This document shows positions 51,877-61,772 of a stretch of 64,000 bases of DNA, piece after piece (the stretch's first letter is position 1; the number at the start of each line of letters is the position of its first letter). The notes under the pieces are model-generated. The model was not told where the DNA came from and ran no database searches. It saw only the letters and a list, made by a program, of their open reading frames with translations. Both the position numbers and the translations under genes were made by a program. The stretch is taken from positions 186,001 to 250,000 of the forward strand of contig OZ037837.1 of the NCBI GenBank assembly GCA_964035575.1, read 5' to 3'. This DNA is from Rhynchopus sp. YZ270_cl-10. Lineage: Eukaryota > Euglenozoa > Diplonemea > Diplonemida > Diplonemidae.

Positions 51877-53955
51877 CTAAAACACATTGCTGTGTTCCCT
51901 GTTGTCTTGTGCCTCAAGCACCCGGTAACAACCCTTGTGTTGCACAAGAACGTCTTCAAGTGCAGACGGCAGTGTTGTCCCTTCAGGAGGCTCGTACAGA
52001 CACACAACCCCGTCACGCACAGCCTCCTCGCACAGCGCCCAACTCCGACGCACAACATCCCCCATCACAGTCACAAAGCGCTGGCTCCGTGCACCAACAT
52101 CCCCGTGCTGCACAAGGCCGCTTGCAAGACCAGCACCGTTCAGTGCAGACTTCACAGACATGCGTTGCACAAACCGTATCGCGTTCTCCATGTGTGCAGG
52201 TGCAGAACGCGACACGTTCCACCCAACACACACACAGTTCCCAAGCAGCGTCACCAGACTCCCTCCACTCTGCTCCAGTGCCGTCGTCAGTGTCACGAGT
52301 CGTGAGCTCATCTGGTGAAAGGCTATGTTTTGTCCCACGTCACCAACTGCAAGCTGTGCAACTCCCAGTGTGCCGGAGGTCTGACGTGTGGAGACTGCAA
52401 TGTTGATTGCGGATGAAACAGACGATGCACATGTGGAAATAGTCATTGTATTGTGTTGATCAGCAGTTGGTGAAGAAGACTCGCAAAGTGGTGTTTCCCT
52501 TCGTCCCCCAAGTGAGACAGGCCACACACAGCACACCAACGTGTTCCCAGACACACCCTTCAAGTGAACTGCCTCTGGCACACCAGCAACAGCACTGCAC
52601 GACCCAGAGACAGACGTCCACAGGTCAGAGGGAACAGCCACAGCACCAGGTGTGCATGTGCTCTCAAGGCGTGATGCAACGTTCACTGTGTGTCCGAAGT
52701 AGTCTGTCCGTCCCGTCAGTGTGTTCTGCTCCACAGTCACAGGGCCAGTGTTCACACCAATGCGCACAGTCAGACCACCCCACAGCGACCCCTGACGAGA
52801 ACAGATGGGTGCATCCTCAAGCAGAGATGCAGGCCAGTCTGCTTCGAAAAGACGTTCCTGCACACGCAACCCAAACGCCACACCGTCGAAAGTGGATGCA
52901 AAGGCAATCATGAATGCGTCGCCAATGGTCTTCACCTCGTACCCACCACACATCCGCATCACATCACGCATCACAGTGTTGTGGATCTGCAGTCCAGCAC
53001 GCATCCCCTCAGGTGTGTTCTCCCAGATCGACGTTGACGCACGGATATCTGTGAACACAATCGTTGCTGTCTCGCTGTCAAGCCCAGGCGGTGCCACAGT
53101 CGGCTGCTGCACACCGTCCTCATCCACCTCAAACAGCGCAGCAGGGAGGTACGGACGGTACTTCCGCAGGTTCTCCTCCAAGTTCCGCAGTGCTGCTGTC
53201 ATCCCCTCAGGCAGGTCACCCTCATGCGCCTTCAGCAGCTCCGCCACCTGCTCCACGTCGTAGCCAGCCAGGAGTGCTGCAATTTCCTGCACAGCGTTGA
53301 TCGTCCGCTCCATTGATGCCTGCTCCTTCAGGAGACCACGTGCAAAGCCTCGTGTTGCGATGAAGTCGATGACAAACACACTCAAAGCAGTGCTCTGTTG
53401 GCTAAAGCCGTAGACCGTGGGGCAGGGGAGGTCTGTGCACTGATTTAATTTGTCCATGTGGACTGCCCTCTCCTCCTGTGGAAGGATACCAGGGATGTCG
53501 AGGATGCCAAACCTGAAGAATTCTTCCGCACCCATGACAACGAAGTACACCACTGAGACACAAACGACATACATGCTGTGGCGTGCGGGTACCTCCATCA
53601 CAAGGAGGAAGTCCACCACAAGCACGAGCAACGGCCATGAAGTGTTGCCAAAAGCACGGGAGGTGACGTCAGTACCAAAAGTTGCAAGAACGTAGCTGTA
53701 GGCGATGAACACTATTGCGGGTGTGGTGAGCTTGACTTTGCAGAGCACCAGTATAGTGGCGTAGATAGCTGCAGCGACTCTGAGCACAGTTGTTGCACAA
53801 TATAAGTACCGCCCTCGTGGGTCAGACAAGGCTTCGTAAAATCCAGTCGTCGTAAAAAAGACTGCAATGTTCAAGACGAAGAACAACTTCCGCTTGTGTG
53901 TGTCCTTCTTGTCCAGTGTCCCATCCAGCGACAGCACAGCATCCAGACAGCGCAT
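51877..53955 (-). CDS. Six-TM receptor adenylate cyclase
   Basis: 692 residues from the ATG at 53955 (MRCLDAVLSL), the start shared by all paralogues. Hydrophobic segments about 24-40, 50-72, 77-96, 107-124, 128-146 and 190-206; helical linker 207-275 ending YRPYLPAALF. Class III cyclase domain about 295-465 with D303, D346, K342, D418, N425 and R429, the complete adenylate cyclase set. Variable Ser/Thr linker 493-523 (SSSPTADQHNTMT). Degenerate second cyclase domain about 528-680. TM5-TM6 loop (HMDKLNQCTDLPCPTVYGF) differs from its paralogues and is the most variable part of the sensor. Predicted membrane cAMP producer; signal unknown. Confidence 0.92.
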   Translation of the reverse strand: MRCLDAVLSLDGTLDKKDTHKRKLFFVLNIAVFFTTTGFYEALSDPRGRYLYCATTVLRVAAAIYATILVLCKVKLTTPAIVFIAYSYVLATFGTDVTSRAFGNTSWPLLVLVVDFLLVMEVPARHSMYVVCVSVVYFVVMGAEEFFRFGILDIPGILPQEERAVHMDKLNQCTDLPCPTVYGFSQQSTALSVFVIDFIATRGFARGLLKEQASMERTINAVQEIAALLAGYDVEQVAELLKAHEGDLPEGMTAALRNLEENLRKYRPYLPAALFEVDEDGVQQPTVAPPGLDSETATIVFTDIRASTSIWENTPEGMRAGLQIHNTVMRDVMRMCGGYEVKTIGDAFMIAFASTFDGVAFGLRVQERLFEADWPASLLEDAPICSRQGSLWGGLTVRIGVNTGPVTVEQNTLTGRTDYFGHTVNVASRLESTCTPGAVAVPSDLWTSVSGSCSAVAGVPEAVHLKGVSGNTLVCCVWPVSLGGRRETPLCESSSPTADQHNTMTISTCASSVSSAINIAVSTRQTSGTLGVAQLAVGDVGQNIAFHQMSSRLVTLTTALEQSGGSLVTLLGNCVCVGWNVSRSAPAHMENAIRFVQRMSVKSALNGAGLASGLVQHGDVGARSQRFVTVMGDVVRRSWALCEEAVRDGVVCLYEPPEGTTLPSALEDVLVQHKGCYRVLEAQDNREHSNVF

Positions 53956-55751
53956 TGTGTTCGTGTGTTCTTGTGGAAACAAATGTGTTCAGAACGGAAA
54001 AGACACCCCCCACCACCCAAAAGCTGTGACTGTGTAGTGTGTTCTATTGAAGTCCCAACCCCTCTCGTGACTGACAACCTTCGCACTGACACATTATACA
54101 TGTGTTAATTTGCGTAAGGGTTCTATCGGCAAAACTGGAGTTTTACATCAAAAACTGGGATTTTCATTTTGGGTGGTTTTTTGAGCCCGCACCCTGCTAT
54201 ATAGGATGGAAAACGCAATTCTGGGGAGTGAGAACCATGTGAAGGCAACATAGGGTGCCGTTTGTGGGCAAAAACGACCCAAAAACCCACGGACAAGGTT
54301 CTTATCTAGCTTACGATGCGTTCTGATCTATGATATTGTACGCCGTTCGTTCCTGCTCATCAACCACACGAGCAAGCTGGGACGGAGTGCAGTATCTGTG
54401 CTCAGATCAGTTTGGAATTTATCCCGACATCTCTTATGATGTCCCAACTGAGTATTGACACCACTCACGTGCAATGTGTTTTCATTGTATACCCCGGGGC
54501 CGGGTGTACCTCAAGGTAAAAAGAAACCTGCCCCTCTTGTTGACCTGAAGATGAACTCCACACTACATTAAAACTAGACCCCTTTTATACATTATATTAT
54601 ACCCTCCTTTAATTTCACCATGAGGAGTGACGAAGAACAGATGGAAAAATGCTCGTACGATATCAAATATTGCCTTTGCTATGTTTAGCTTTAATCGCAT
54701 TGCGTGCACGCCTTTGCTGTACTGAAAATAATAAAACCTACATTCTCGAACCTTTTCTCCCAAAGTGATTTTCATTGGACGCATCCCCAGAACAAAGACA
54801 GGAGACATTCCGCTACACGCTAATGTGCGCCATTTTGCTGCTACTGTGTGCAGTAACTGCATGCTGTGCCAGTAAAGAATAGGCGCAGCGGTGTGTAATA
54901 TAGGGTGCAAACAGTGCGCCGCACAACCGGCCGCACTGAGCGTTAAAATAGGTAGTAACAGTGTATCCGCAAAGAATACGCAAATCTGTGTGATAAAAGG
55001 AAGCAACAGTGCGCAGAGAGGCTTCACAAGAGCGCCATACAAAGAGCCACAGGTGCCTGCTTTCTTTTTCATTTTATTTCTAAACGAGAAACGCATATTG
55101 TATTTTGGCCCCCCTCTGTGAGTATTGATTAAATTGAAAGAGGGAAGCACGAAGGGCAACGAAAGGGAAACAATGAACATTAAACAAGACAACACACACA
55201 CTATTACAATCATTGGATCCGAACGAGACCAATCATTTCGGTTTGTCTTATTTTATTGCAAACTGTACACGTACCGCTTGGTCTGTTGCATCCACAATGC
55301 TAAATGTACACACTCTGTTGCTTCTAAAAACGGGGGTGGGAAAAATCACGAATAGAAAAATGGCGAGATATTGAAAAGTTGGAACGCTTTCTCACCCAGA
55401 TCACACCCTTGTTCGAAACAGTTCTATACTGAACTGAGAGAAAGAAGAAACCCCAACCCCTCCCAGACCAAACGGTCTAACCTGTTGTATTGACATAGTG
55501 TGGGGAGAATGAGGAGCACAGGAATCGTCTTCGCGCATACTAAAAGATTTCCTACGATATGTCACAAGGGTCATGTCCCCAAAAAAACAAATAAAACCCA
55601 TGCAGGGAATCGATCGCACACTCAGTCTCTGCACGTCTTGTAAAAAACAGTGCTCGAGCTGCACAAATACATCAGGAAGCACCTGTTGTGCCCCATACAC
55701 ACAGAGGATGTAACTGCCAACAGCGAAGTCCAGGTAGTCGCAAGAGCACAA
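53956..55751. other. Intergenic DNA between cyclases
   Basis: RC occupies 55090-55400 and the conserved cyclase 3' flank 55440-55751. A piece near 54830-54950 is shared with 42217-42286. The leader just above 53955 is C/T-rich with CCACAAG before the ATG. No gene seen. Confidence 0.65.
55090..55400 (+). repeat. Dispersed repeat RC
   Basis: Forms the left edge of the tandem-duplicated cyclase unit; the next copy, at 59030, is at the same place in the second unit. Confidence 0.8.
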
Positions 55752-57816
55752 CTAAAACACGTTGCTGTGTTCCATGTTGTCCTGTGCCTCAAGCACCCGG
55801 TAATAACCCTTGTGTTGCACAAGAACGTCTTCAAGTGCAGACGGCAGTGTTGTCCCTTCAGGAGGCTCGTACAGACACACAACCCCGTCACGCACAGCGC
55901 GCCCAACTCCGACGCACAACATCCCCCATCACAGTCACAAAGCGCTGGCTCCGTGCACCAACATCCCCGTGCTGCACAAGGCCGCTTGCAAGACCAGCAC
56001 CGTTCAGTGCAGACTTCACAGACATGCGCTGCACAAACCGTATCGCGTTCTCCATGTGTGCAGGTGCAGAACGCGACACATTCCACCCAACACACACACA
56101 GTTCCCAAGCAGCGTCACCAGACTCCCTCCACTCTGCTCCAGTGCCGTCGTCAGTGTCGTGAGTCGTGAGCTCATCTGGTGAAAGGCCGTGTTTTGTCCC
56201 ACGTCACCAACTGCAAGCTGTGCAACTCCCAGTGTGCCCGAGGTCTGACGTGTGGAGACTGCAATATTCTTTGTGGATGAAACAGACGACGCACATGTGG
56301 AAAAAGTAGGTTTCAGAGTCCCAGTTGGTGAAGAAGACTCGCAAAGTGGTGTTTCCTTTCGTCCCCCAAGTGAGACAGGCCACACACAGCACACCAACGT
56401 GTTCCCAGACACACCCTTCAAGTGAACTGCCTCTGGCACACCAGCAACAGCACTGCACGACTCAGAGACAGACGTCCACAGGTCAGAGGGAACAGCCACA
56501 GCACCAGGCGTGCATGTGCTCTCAAGGCGTGATGCAACGTTCACTGTGTGTCCAAGATAGTCTGTCCGTCCCGTCAGTGTGTTCTGCTCCACAGTCACAG
56601 GGCCAGTGTTCACACCAATGCGCACAGTCAGACCACCCCACAGCGACCCCTGACGAGAACAGATGGGTGCATCCCCAAGCAGAGATGCAGGCCAGTCTGC
56701 TTCGAAAAGACGTTCCTGCACACGCAACCCAAACGCCACACCGTCGAAAGTGGATGCAAAGGCAATCATGAATGCGTCGCCAATGGTCTTCACCTCGTAC
56801 CCACCACACATCCGCATCACCTCACGCATCACAGCGTTGTGGATCTGCAGTCCAGCACGCATCCCCTCAGGTGTGTTCTCCCAGATCGACGTTGACGCAC
56901 GGATGTCTGTGAACACAATTGTTGCTGTCTCGCTGTCAAGCCCAGGCGGTGCCACAGTCGGCTGCTGCACACCGTCCTCATCCACTTCAAACAGCGCAGC
57001 AGGGAGGTACGGACGGTACTTCCGCAGGTTCTCCTCCAAGTTCCGCAGTGCCGCTGTCATCCCCTCAGGCAGGTCACCCTCATGCGCCTTCAGCAGCTCC
57101 GCCACCTGCTCCACGTCGTAGCCAGCCAGGAGTGCTGCAATTTCCTGCACAGCGTTGATCGTCCGCTCCATTGATGCCTGCTCCTTCAGGAGACCACGTG
57201 CAAAGCCTCGTGTTGCGATGAAGTCGATGACAAACACACCCACACCTATGATCTGCCGGTTCAAAGCAGTGTTCCTGGTGGGGCAGGGGAGGTCTGTACA
57301 CTGATGTGCTCTCTCCATGAGTGCTGCCCTCTCCTCCTGTGGAAGGATACCAGGGATGTCGAGGATGCCAAACCTGAACAATTCTTCTGCACCCATGACA
57401 ACGAAGTACACCACTGCGACACAGACGACACACATGCTGTAGCGTGCGGGCACCTCCATCACAAGGAGGAAGTCCACCACAAGCACGAGCAACGGCCATG
57501 AAGCGTCGCCAAAAGCACGGGAAGTGATGTCAGCACTAAAAGTTCCGATAGCGTATACGGAGGCGATGAACACTATTGCGGGTGTGGTCAGCTTGACTTT
57601 GCAGAGCACCAGTGTAGTGGCGTATATAGCTACTGAGATTGTGAGCAGACATGTTACAATATATATGCTACGCCCTCGTGGGTCGGACAAGGCTTCTACA
57701 AAGCCAGTCATCATCAACAAGACTGACACGTTAAAGATGAAGAACAACCTACGCTTGTGTGTGTCCTTCTTGCCCAGTGTCCCATCCAGCGACAGCACAG
57801 CATCCAGACAGCGCAT
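55752..57816 (-). pseudogene. Six-TM adenylate cyclase truncated by an 11-bp deletion
   Basis: ATG at 57816. Six hydrophobic segments, helical linker and the class III cyclase domain are intact (FTDIRAS, VKTIGDAF, TDYLGHTVN, VNVASR). Compared with paralogues, 11 bases are missing near 55899, so the frame ends at 55888 after RRSWARCA, 642 residues in. The paralogous stop is still present out of frame at 55752-55754. Only about 50 residues of the degenerate second domain are lost, so the protein may still be made and active. The Ser/Thr linker (SSSPTGTLKPTFST) is unlike the other copies. Adjacent to and tandem with 59697-61772. Confidence 0.88.
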
Positions 57817-58077
57817 TGTGTTCGTGTGTTCTTGTGGAAACAGATGTGTTCAGAACAGAAAAGACACCCCCCACCACCCAAAAGCTGTGACTGTGTAGTG
57901 TGTTCTATGTTTTGAAGTCCCAACCCCTCTCGTGACTGACAACCTTTGCACTAGCACAGTGAATGCACACAAAGATGCAGTTCAAAGAGGGTTGCACAAG
58001 AGATGAGGTACGACAATGTGCCCACAACTATGTACCCCAATCGAGACACAAATACATGGTGAAAGATGAATATTACA

Positions 58078-58440
58078 TTCATACAAATCTGCATACACAA
58101 ACAAACTATGATGTGATGCTGGGGTGCGTGTGGTGAGGGAATAGGAAGTCATATAAAGTGTGCGGGTATGTTCGGGTATTATAGGTCAAGAACACGTGGA
58201 GCAGAAGCTGAGAGGTGGCAACGATGGAGGACAAACAAAAAGGGGGATTTCTTAATTCAAGCATCTCTGCCAACAAATGTGTGTACCAGAAACACATTAA
58301 AGAAGCATGGGAAGAACGCTGTTGGTGTGTGAGAGAATTGGTGACAATATAAGAAAGACCTTTCTCCCCTTATTCCATCCTTGAGCGAATCAGAAGCCAG
58401 TGAAAAACTTGGGACCAACCTCATTTCACGCAACCCACGA
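58078..58440. repeat. Upstream segment of duplicated cyclase unit, copy 1
   Basis: GGGGTGCGTGTGGTGAGGG, AGGTCAAGAACACGTGGAGC and CATCCTTGAGCGAATCAGAA recur in order at 61855-62345. Confidence 0.9.
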
Positions 58441-59029
58441 TGTATCTGTTGGTGACACATAAACCATCCTCACGTACGTACACTTAGAGTACTAAAAGAA
58501 GGAGAAGTTGAAAGACGAATACAGTGTAACACCACACATTGCGTGCACCTCTTAGAAGTATGAAGCTACAGCAAAATGACTTTTTACTTCTGATTTTACT
58601 TTGTGCTTGCACCGTTGGGTGCTTTAATGTGAAAAAAAGCCCAAAAATTGCGTAACGCTTGGGGGCCAAAATTTATCGCTTGGAAAGAAATTTCTCCAAT
58701 CAGACAAAACTCCTTCTAAACACCCGAAAATCACCTCAGTCTACATCCGCTGGGGTCCCAGGGTGGAAATGTATGGTTTTGGCACCTTTTAGGGGTCCCA
58801 GACGTATTGATGAGGGACGGAACCACATAAAATGCCCGAATTTACCTCTTTTTTAGCGTGTTTTTTCACCTTAAAAATTCAATCACAGAAGTGTCCAAAC
58901 CCCCTCATAACTACGCGCCAGACCCCTTCCGAAGTGGAAAATCATATTTGCGATCACTTTTTGGGTTATTTTGGCCAAAATAACCCCGTACCTCACTTTT
59001 GCCTCACTTGTCCCAAAATTGCCCACAAT

Positions 59030-59365
59030 ACCCTCTGAGAGTATTGCTTTGATTTGAGTCCGGGAGCACAAGCAAAGGGTAATGAAAGGGAAACAATGAA
59101 CATAAAACAAGACAGAAAAGAGACAGGATATATTAACCAATACACACACATTGTTCCAAGCCTTCAATCCGAAAGAGCCCAATCATTTCGGCCTGTATTA
59201 TATCCATACAAACCGTACACGTACCGCTTCGTATGTTTGCATCCACAATGCTAAATGTACACACTCTGCTGATTCTAAAAACGGGGGCGTGGGAAAAACC
59301 ACGAATAGAAAAATAGGGGTAATAATGAAAAGTTGGAAAGCTTCCTCACCCAGATAAACCCCTTG
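59030..59365 (+). repeat. Dispersed repeat RC
   Basis: Left edge of the second tandem cyclase unit; about 85-90 percent like the 55.1-kb copy by eye. Confidence 0.8.
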
Positions 59366-59696
59366 TTTTTTTCCTTCTCGAAACAGTTCTCGAAATAGTT
59401 CAAGACTGAAGTGAGTGAAAAGAAAACCCCAAACCATCCCTCTTGTATTGATATAGTGGGGAGAATGAGCAGAATCGTCTTCGCGAAAACTGAAAGATTT
59501 CCTAAGATATGTCACAAGTGTCATGTCCCCAAAAAACAAATTTATGTTGTACATCGATCGCACACTCAGTCTCTGCACGTCTTGTAAAAAACAATGCTCG
59601 AGCTGCACAAATGCATCAGGAAGCACCTGTTGTGCCCCATACACACAGGAGGATGTAACTGCCAACAGCGAAGTCCAGGTAGTCGGAAGAGCACAA

Positions 59697-61772
59697 CTAA
59701 AACACATTGCTGTGTTCCCTGTTGTCTTGTGCCTCAAGCACCCGGTAACAACCCTTGTGTTGTACAAGAACGTCTTCAAGTGCAGACGGCAGTGTTGTCC
59801 CTTCAGGAGGCTCGTACAGACACACAACCCCGTCACGCACAGCCTCCTCGCACAGCGCCCAACTCCGACGCACAACATCCCCCATCACAGTCACAAAGCG
59901 CTGGCTCCGTGCACCAACATCCCCGTGCTGCACAAGGCCGCTTGCAAGACCAGCTCCGTTCAGTGCAGACTTCACAGACATGCGCTGCGCAAACCGTATC
60001 GCGTTCTCCATGTGTGCAGGTGCAGAACGCGACACGTTCCACCCAACACACACACAGTTCCCAAGCAGCGTCACCAGACTCCCTCCACTCTGCTCCAGTG
60101 CCGTCGTCAGTGTCACGAGTCGTGAGCTCATCTGGTGAAAGGCTATGTTCTTCACCACGTCACCAACTGCAAGCTGTGCAACTCCCAGTGTGCCCGAGGT
60201 CTGACGTGTGGAGACTGCAATATTCTTTGCGGATGAAACAGACGACACATATGTGGATATTGTCATTGTCAGATTCGCAGTTGGTGAAGAAGACTCGCAA
60301 AGTGGTGTTTCCCTTCGTCCCCCAAGTGAGACAGGCCACACACAGCACACCAACGTGTTCCCAGACACACCCTTCAAGTGAACTGCCTCTGGCACACCAG
60401 CAACAGCACTGCACGACCCAGAGACAGACGTCCACAGGTCAGAGGGAACAGCCACAGCACCAGGCGTGCATGTGCTCTCAAGGCGTGATGCAACGTTCAC
60501 TGTGTGTCCGAAGTAGTCTGTCCGTCCCGTCAGTGTGTTCTGCTCCACAGTCACAGGGCCAGTGTTCACACCAATGCGCACAGTCAGACCACCCCACAGC
60601 GACCCCTGACGAGAACAGATGGGTGCATCCTCAAGCAGAGACGCAGGCCAGTCTGCTTCGAAAAGACGTTCCTGCACACGCAACCCAAACGCCACACCGT
60701 CGCAAGTGGATGCAAAGGCAATCATGAATGCGTCGCCAATGGTCTTCACCTCGTACCCACCACACATCCGCATCACATCACGCATCACAGCGTTGTGGAT
60801 CTGCAGTCCAGCACGCATCCCCTCAGGTGTGTTCTCCCAGATCGACGTCGACGCACGGATGTCTGTGAACACAATTGTTGCTGTCTCGCTGTCAAGCCCA
60901 GGCGGTGCCACAGTCGGCTGCTGCACACCGTCCTCATCCACTTCAAACAGCGCAGCAGGGAGGTACAGACGGTACTTCCGCAGGTTCTCCTCCAAGTTCC
61001 GCAGTGCCGCTGTCATCCCCTCAGGCAGGTCACCCTCATGCGCCTTCAGCAGCTCCGCCACCTGCTCCACGTCGTAGCCAGCCAGGAGTGCTGCAATTTC
61101 CTGCACAGCGTTGATCGTCCGCTCCATTGATGTCTGCTCCTTCAGGAGACCACGTGCAAAGCCTCGTGTTGCGATGAAGTCGATGACAAACACACTTGCA
61201 GCAAGGATCTGCCTGTTCAAAGCATTGGTCCTGGTGGGGCAGGGGAGGTCTGTACACTGATATAAGTCATCCCTGTGGGCTGCCCTCTCCTCCTGTGGCA
61301 TGATACCAGGGATGTCGAGGATGCCAAACCTGAACAATTCTTCCGAACCCATGACAACGAAGTACACCACTGCGACACAGACGATGCACATGCTGTGGCG
61401 TGTGGGCACCTCCATCACAAGGAGGAAGTCCACCACAAGCACGAGTACCGGCCATGAAGTGTCCCCAAAAGCACGGGACGTGATGTCAGCACTAAAAGTT
61501 CCAAGAGCGTATACGGAGGCGATGAACACTATTGCGGGTGTGGTGAGCTTGACTTTGCAGAGCACCAGCGCAGTGGCGTATATCGCCGCAGTGATTGCCA
61601 GCACACATGTAGTACAATATAAGTACCTCCCTCGTGGCTCAGACAAGGCTTCGGAAGTGCCAGTCATCATCAACAAGACTGCTGCGTTAAAGATGAAGAA
61701 CAACCTACGCTTGTGTGTGTCCTTCTTACCCAGTGTCCCATCCAGCGACAGCACAGCATCCAGACAGCGCAT
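59697..61772 (-). CDS. Six-TM receptor adenylate cyclase
   Basis: 691 residues, ATG at 61772. Six hydrophobic segments as in the paralogues; extracellular-type loop RDDLYQCTDLPCPTRTNAL. Linker ends YRLYLPAALF (Leu where the others have Pro). Catalytic domain keeps FTDIRAS, VKTIGDAF, TDYFGHTVN and VNVASR; one unusual change, STCDGVAFG for STFDGVAFG, lies just after the second metal Asp strand. Variable linker SSSPTANLTMTISTYVSS. Degenerate second cyclase domain complete. Expected to be an active adenylate cyclase. Upstream and downstream segments are shared with 55752-57816, with a period of 3956 bases between starts. Confidence 0.92.
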   Translation of the reverse strand: MRCLDAVLSLDGTLGKKDTHKRRLFFIFNAAVLLMMTGTSEALSEPRGRYLYCTTCVLAITAAIYATALVLCKVKLTTPAIVFIASVYALGTFSADITSRAFGDTSWPVLVLVVDFLLVMEVPTRHSMCIVCVAVVYFVVMGSEELFRFGILDIPGIMPQEERAAHRDDLYQCTDLPCPTRTNALNRQILAASVFVIDFIATRGFARGLLKEQTSMERTINAVQEIAALLAGYDVEQVAELLKAHEGDLPEGMTAALRNLEENLRKYRLYLPAALFEVDEDGVQQPTVAPPGLDSETATIVFTDIRASTSIWENTPEGMRAGLQIHNAVMRDVMRMCGGYEVKTIGDAFMIAFASTCDGVAFGLRVQERLFEADWPASLLEDAPICSRQGSLWGGLTVRIGVNTGPVTVEQNTLTGRTDYFGHTVNVASRLESTCTPGAVAVPSDLWTSVSGSCSAVAGVPEAVHLKGVSGNTLVCCVWPVSLGGRRETPLCESSSPTANLTMTISTYVSSVSSAKNIAVSTRQTSGTLGVAQLAVGDVVKNIAFHQMSSRLVTLTTALEQSGGSLVTLLGNCVCVGWNVSRSAPAHMENAIRFAQRMSVKSALNGAGLASGLVQHGDVGARSQRFVTVMGDVVRRSWALCEEAVRDGVVCLYEPPEGTTLPSALEDVLVQHKGCYRVLEAQDNREHSNVF

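Larger units (their letters stand above)
57817..59696. other. Intergenic DNA, part of a tandem duplication
   Basis: 58078-58440 matches 61810-62385 (upstream segment of the next cyclase, there split by about 200 extra bases). 59030-59365 is RC and 59400-59696 the conserved 3' flank. About 58450-59030 shows no structure I recognise. Confidence 0.7.

Noticed and set aside
59594-60727. Long plus-strand frame opposite the last cyclase (and similar ones opposite all six)
   Set aside because: Antisense of a conserved coding sequence with skewed third positions; the minus-strand product has full catalytic motifs.
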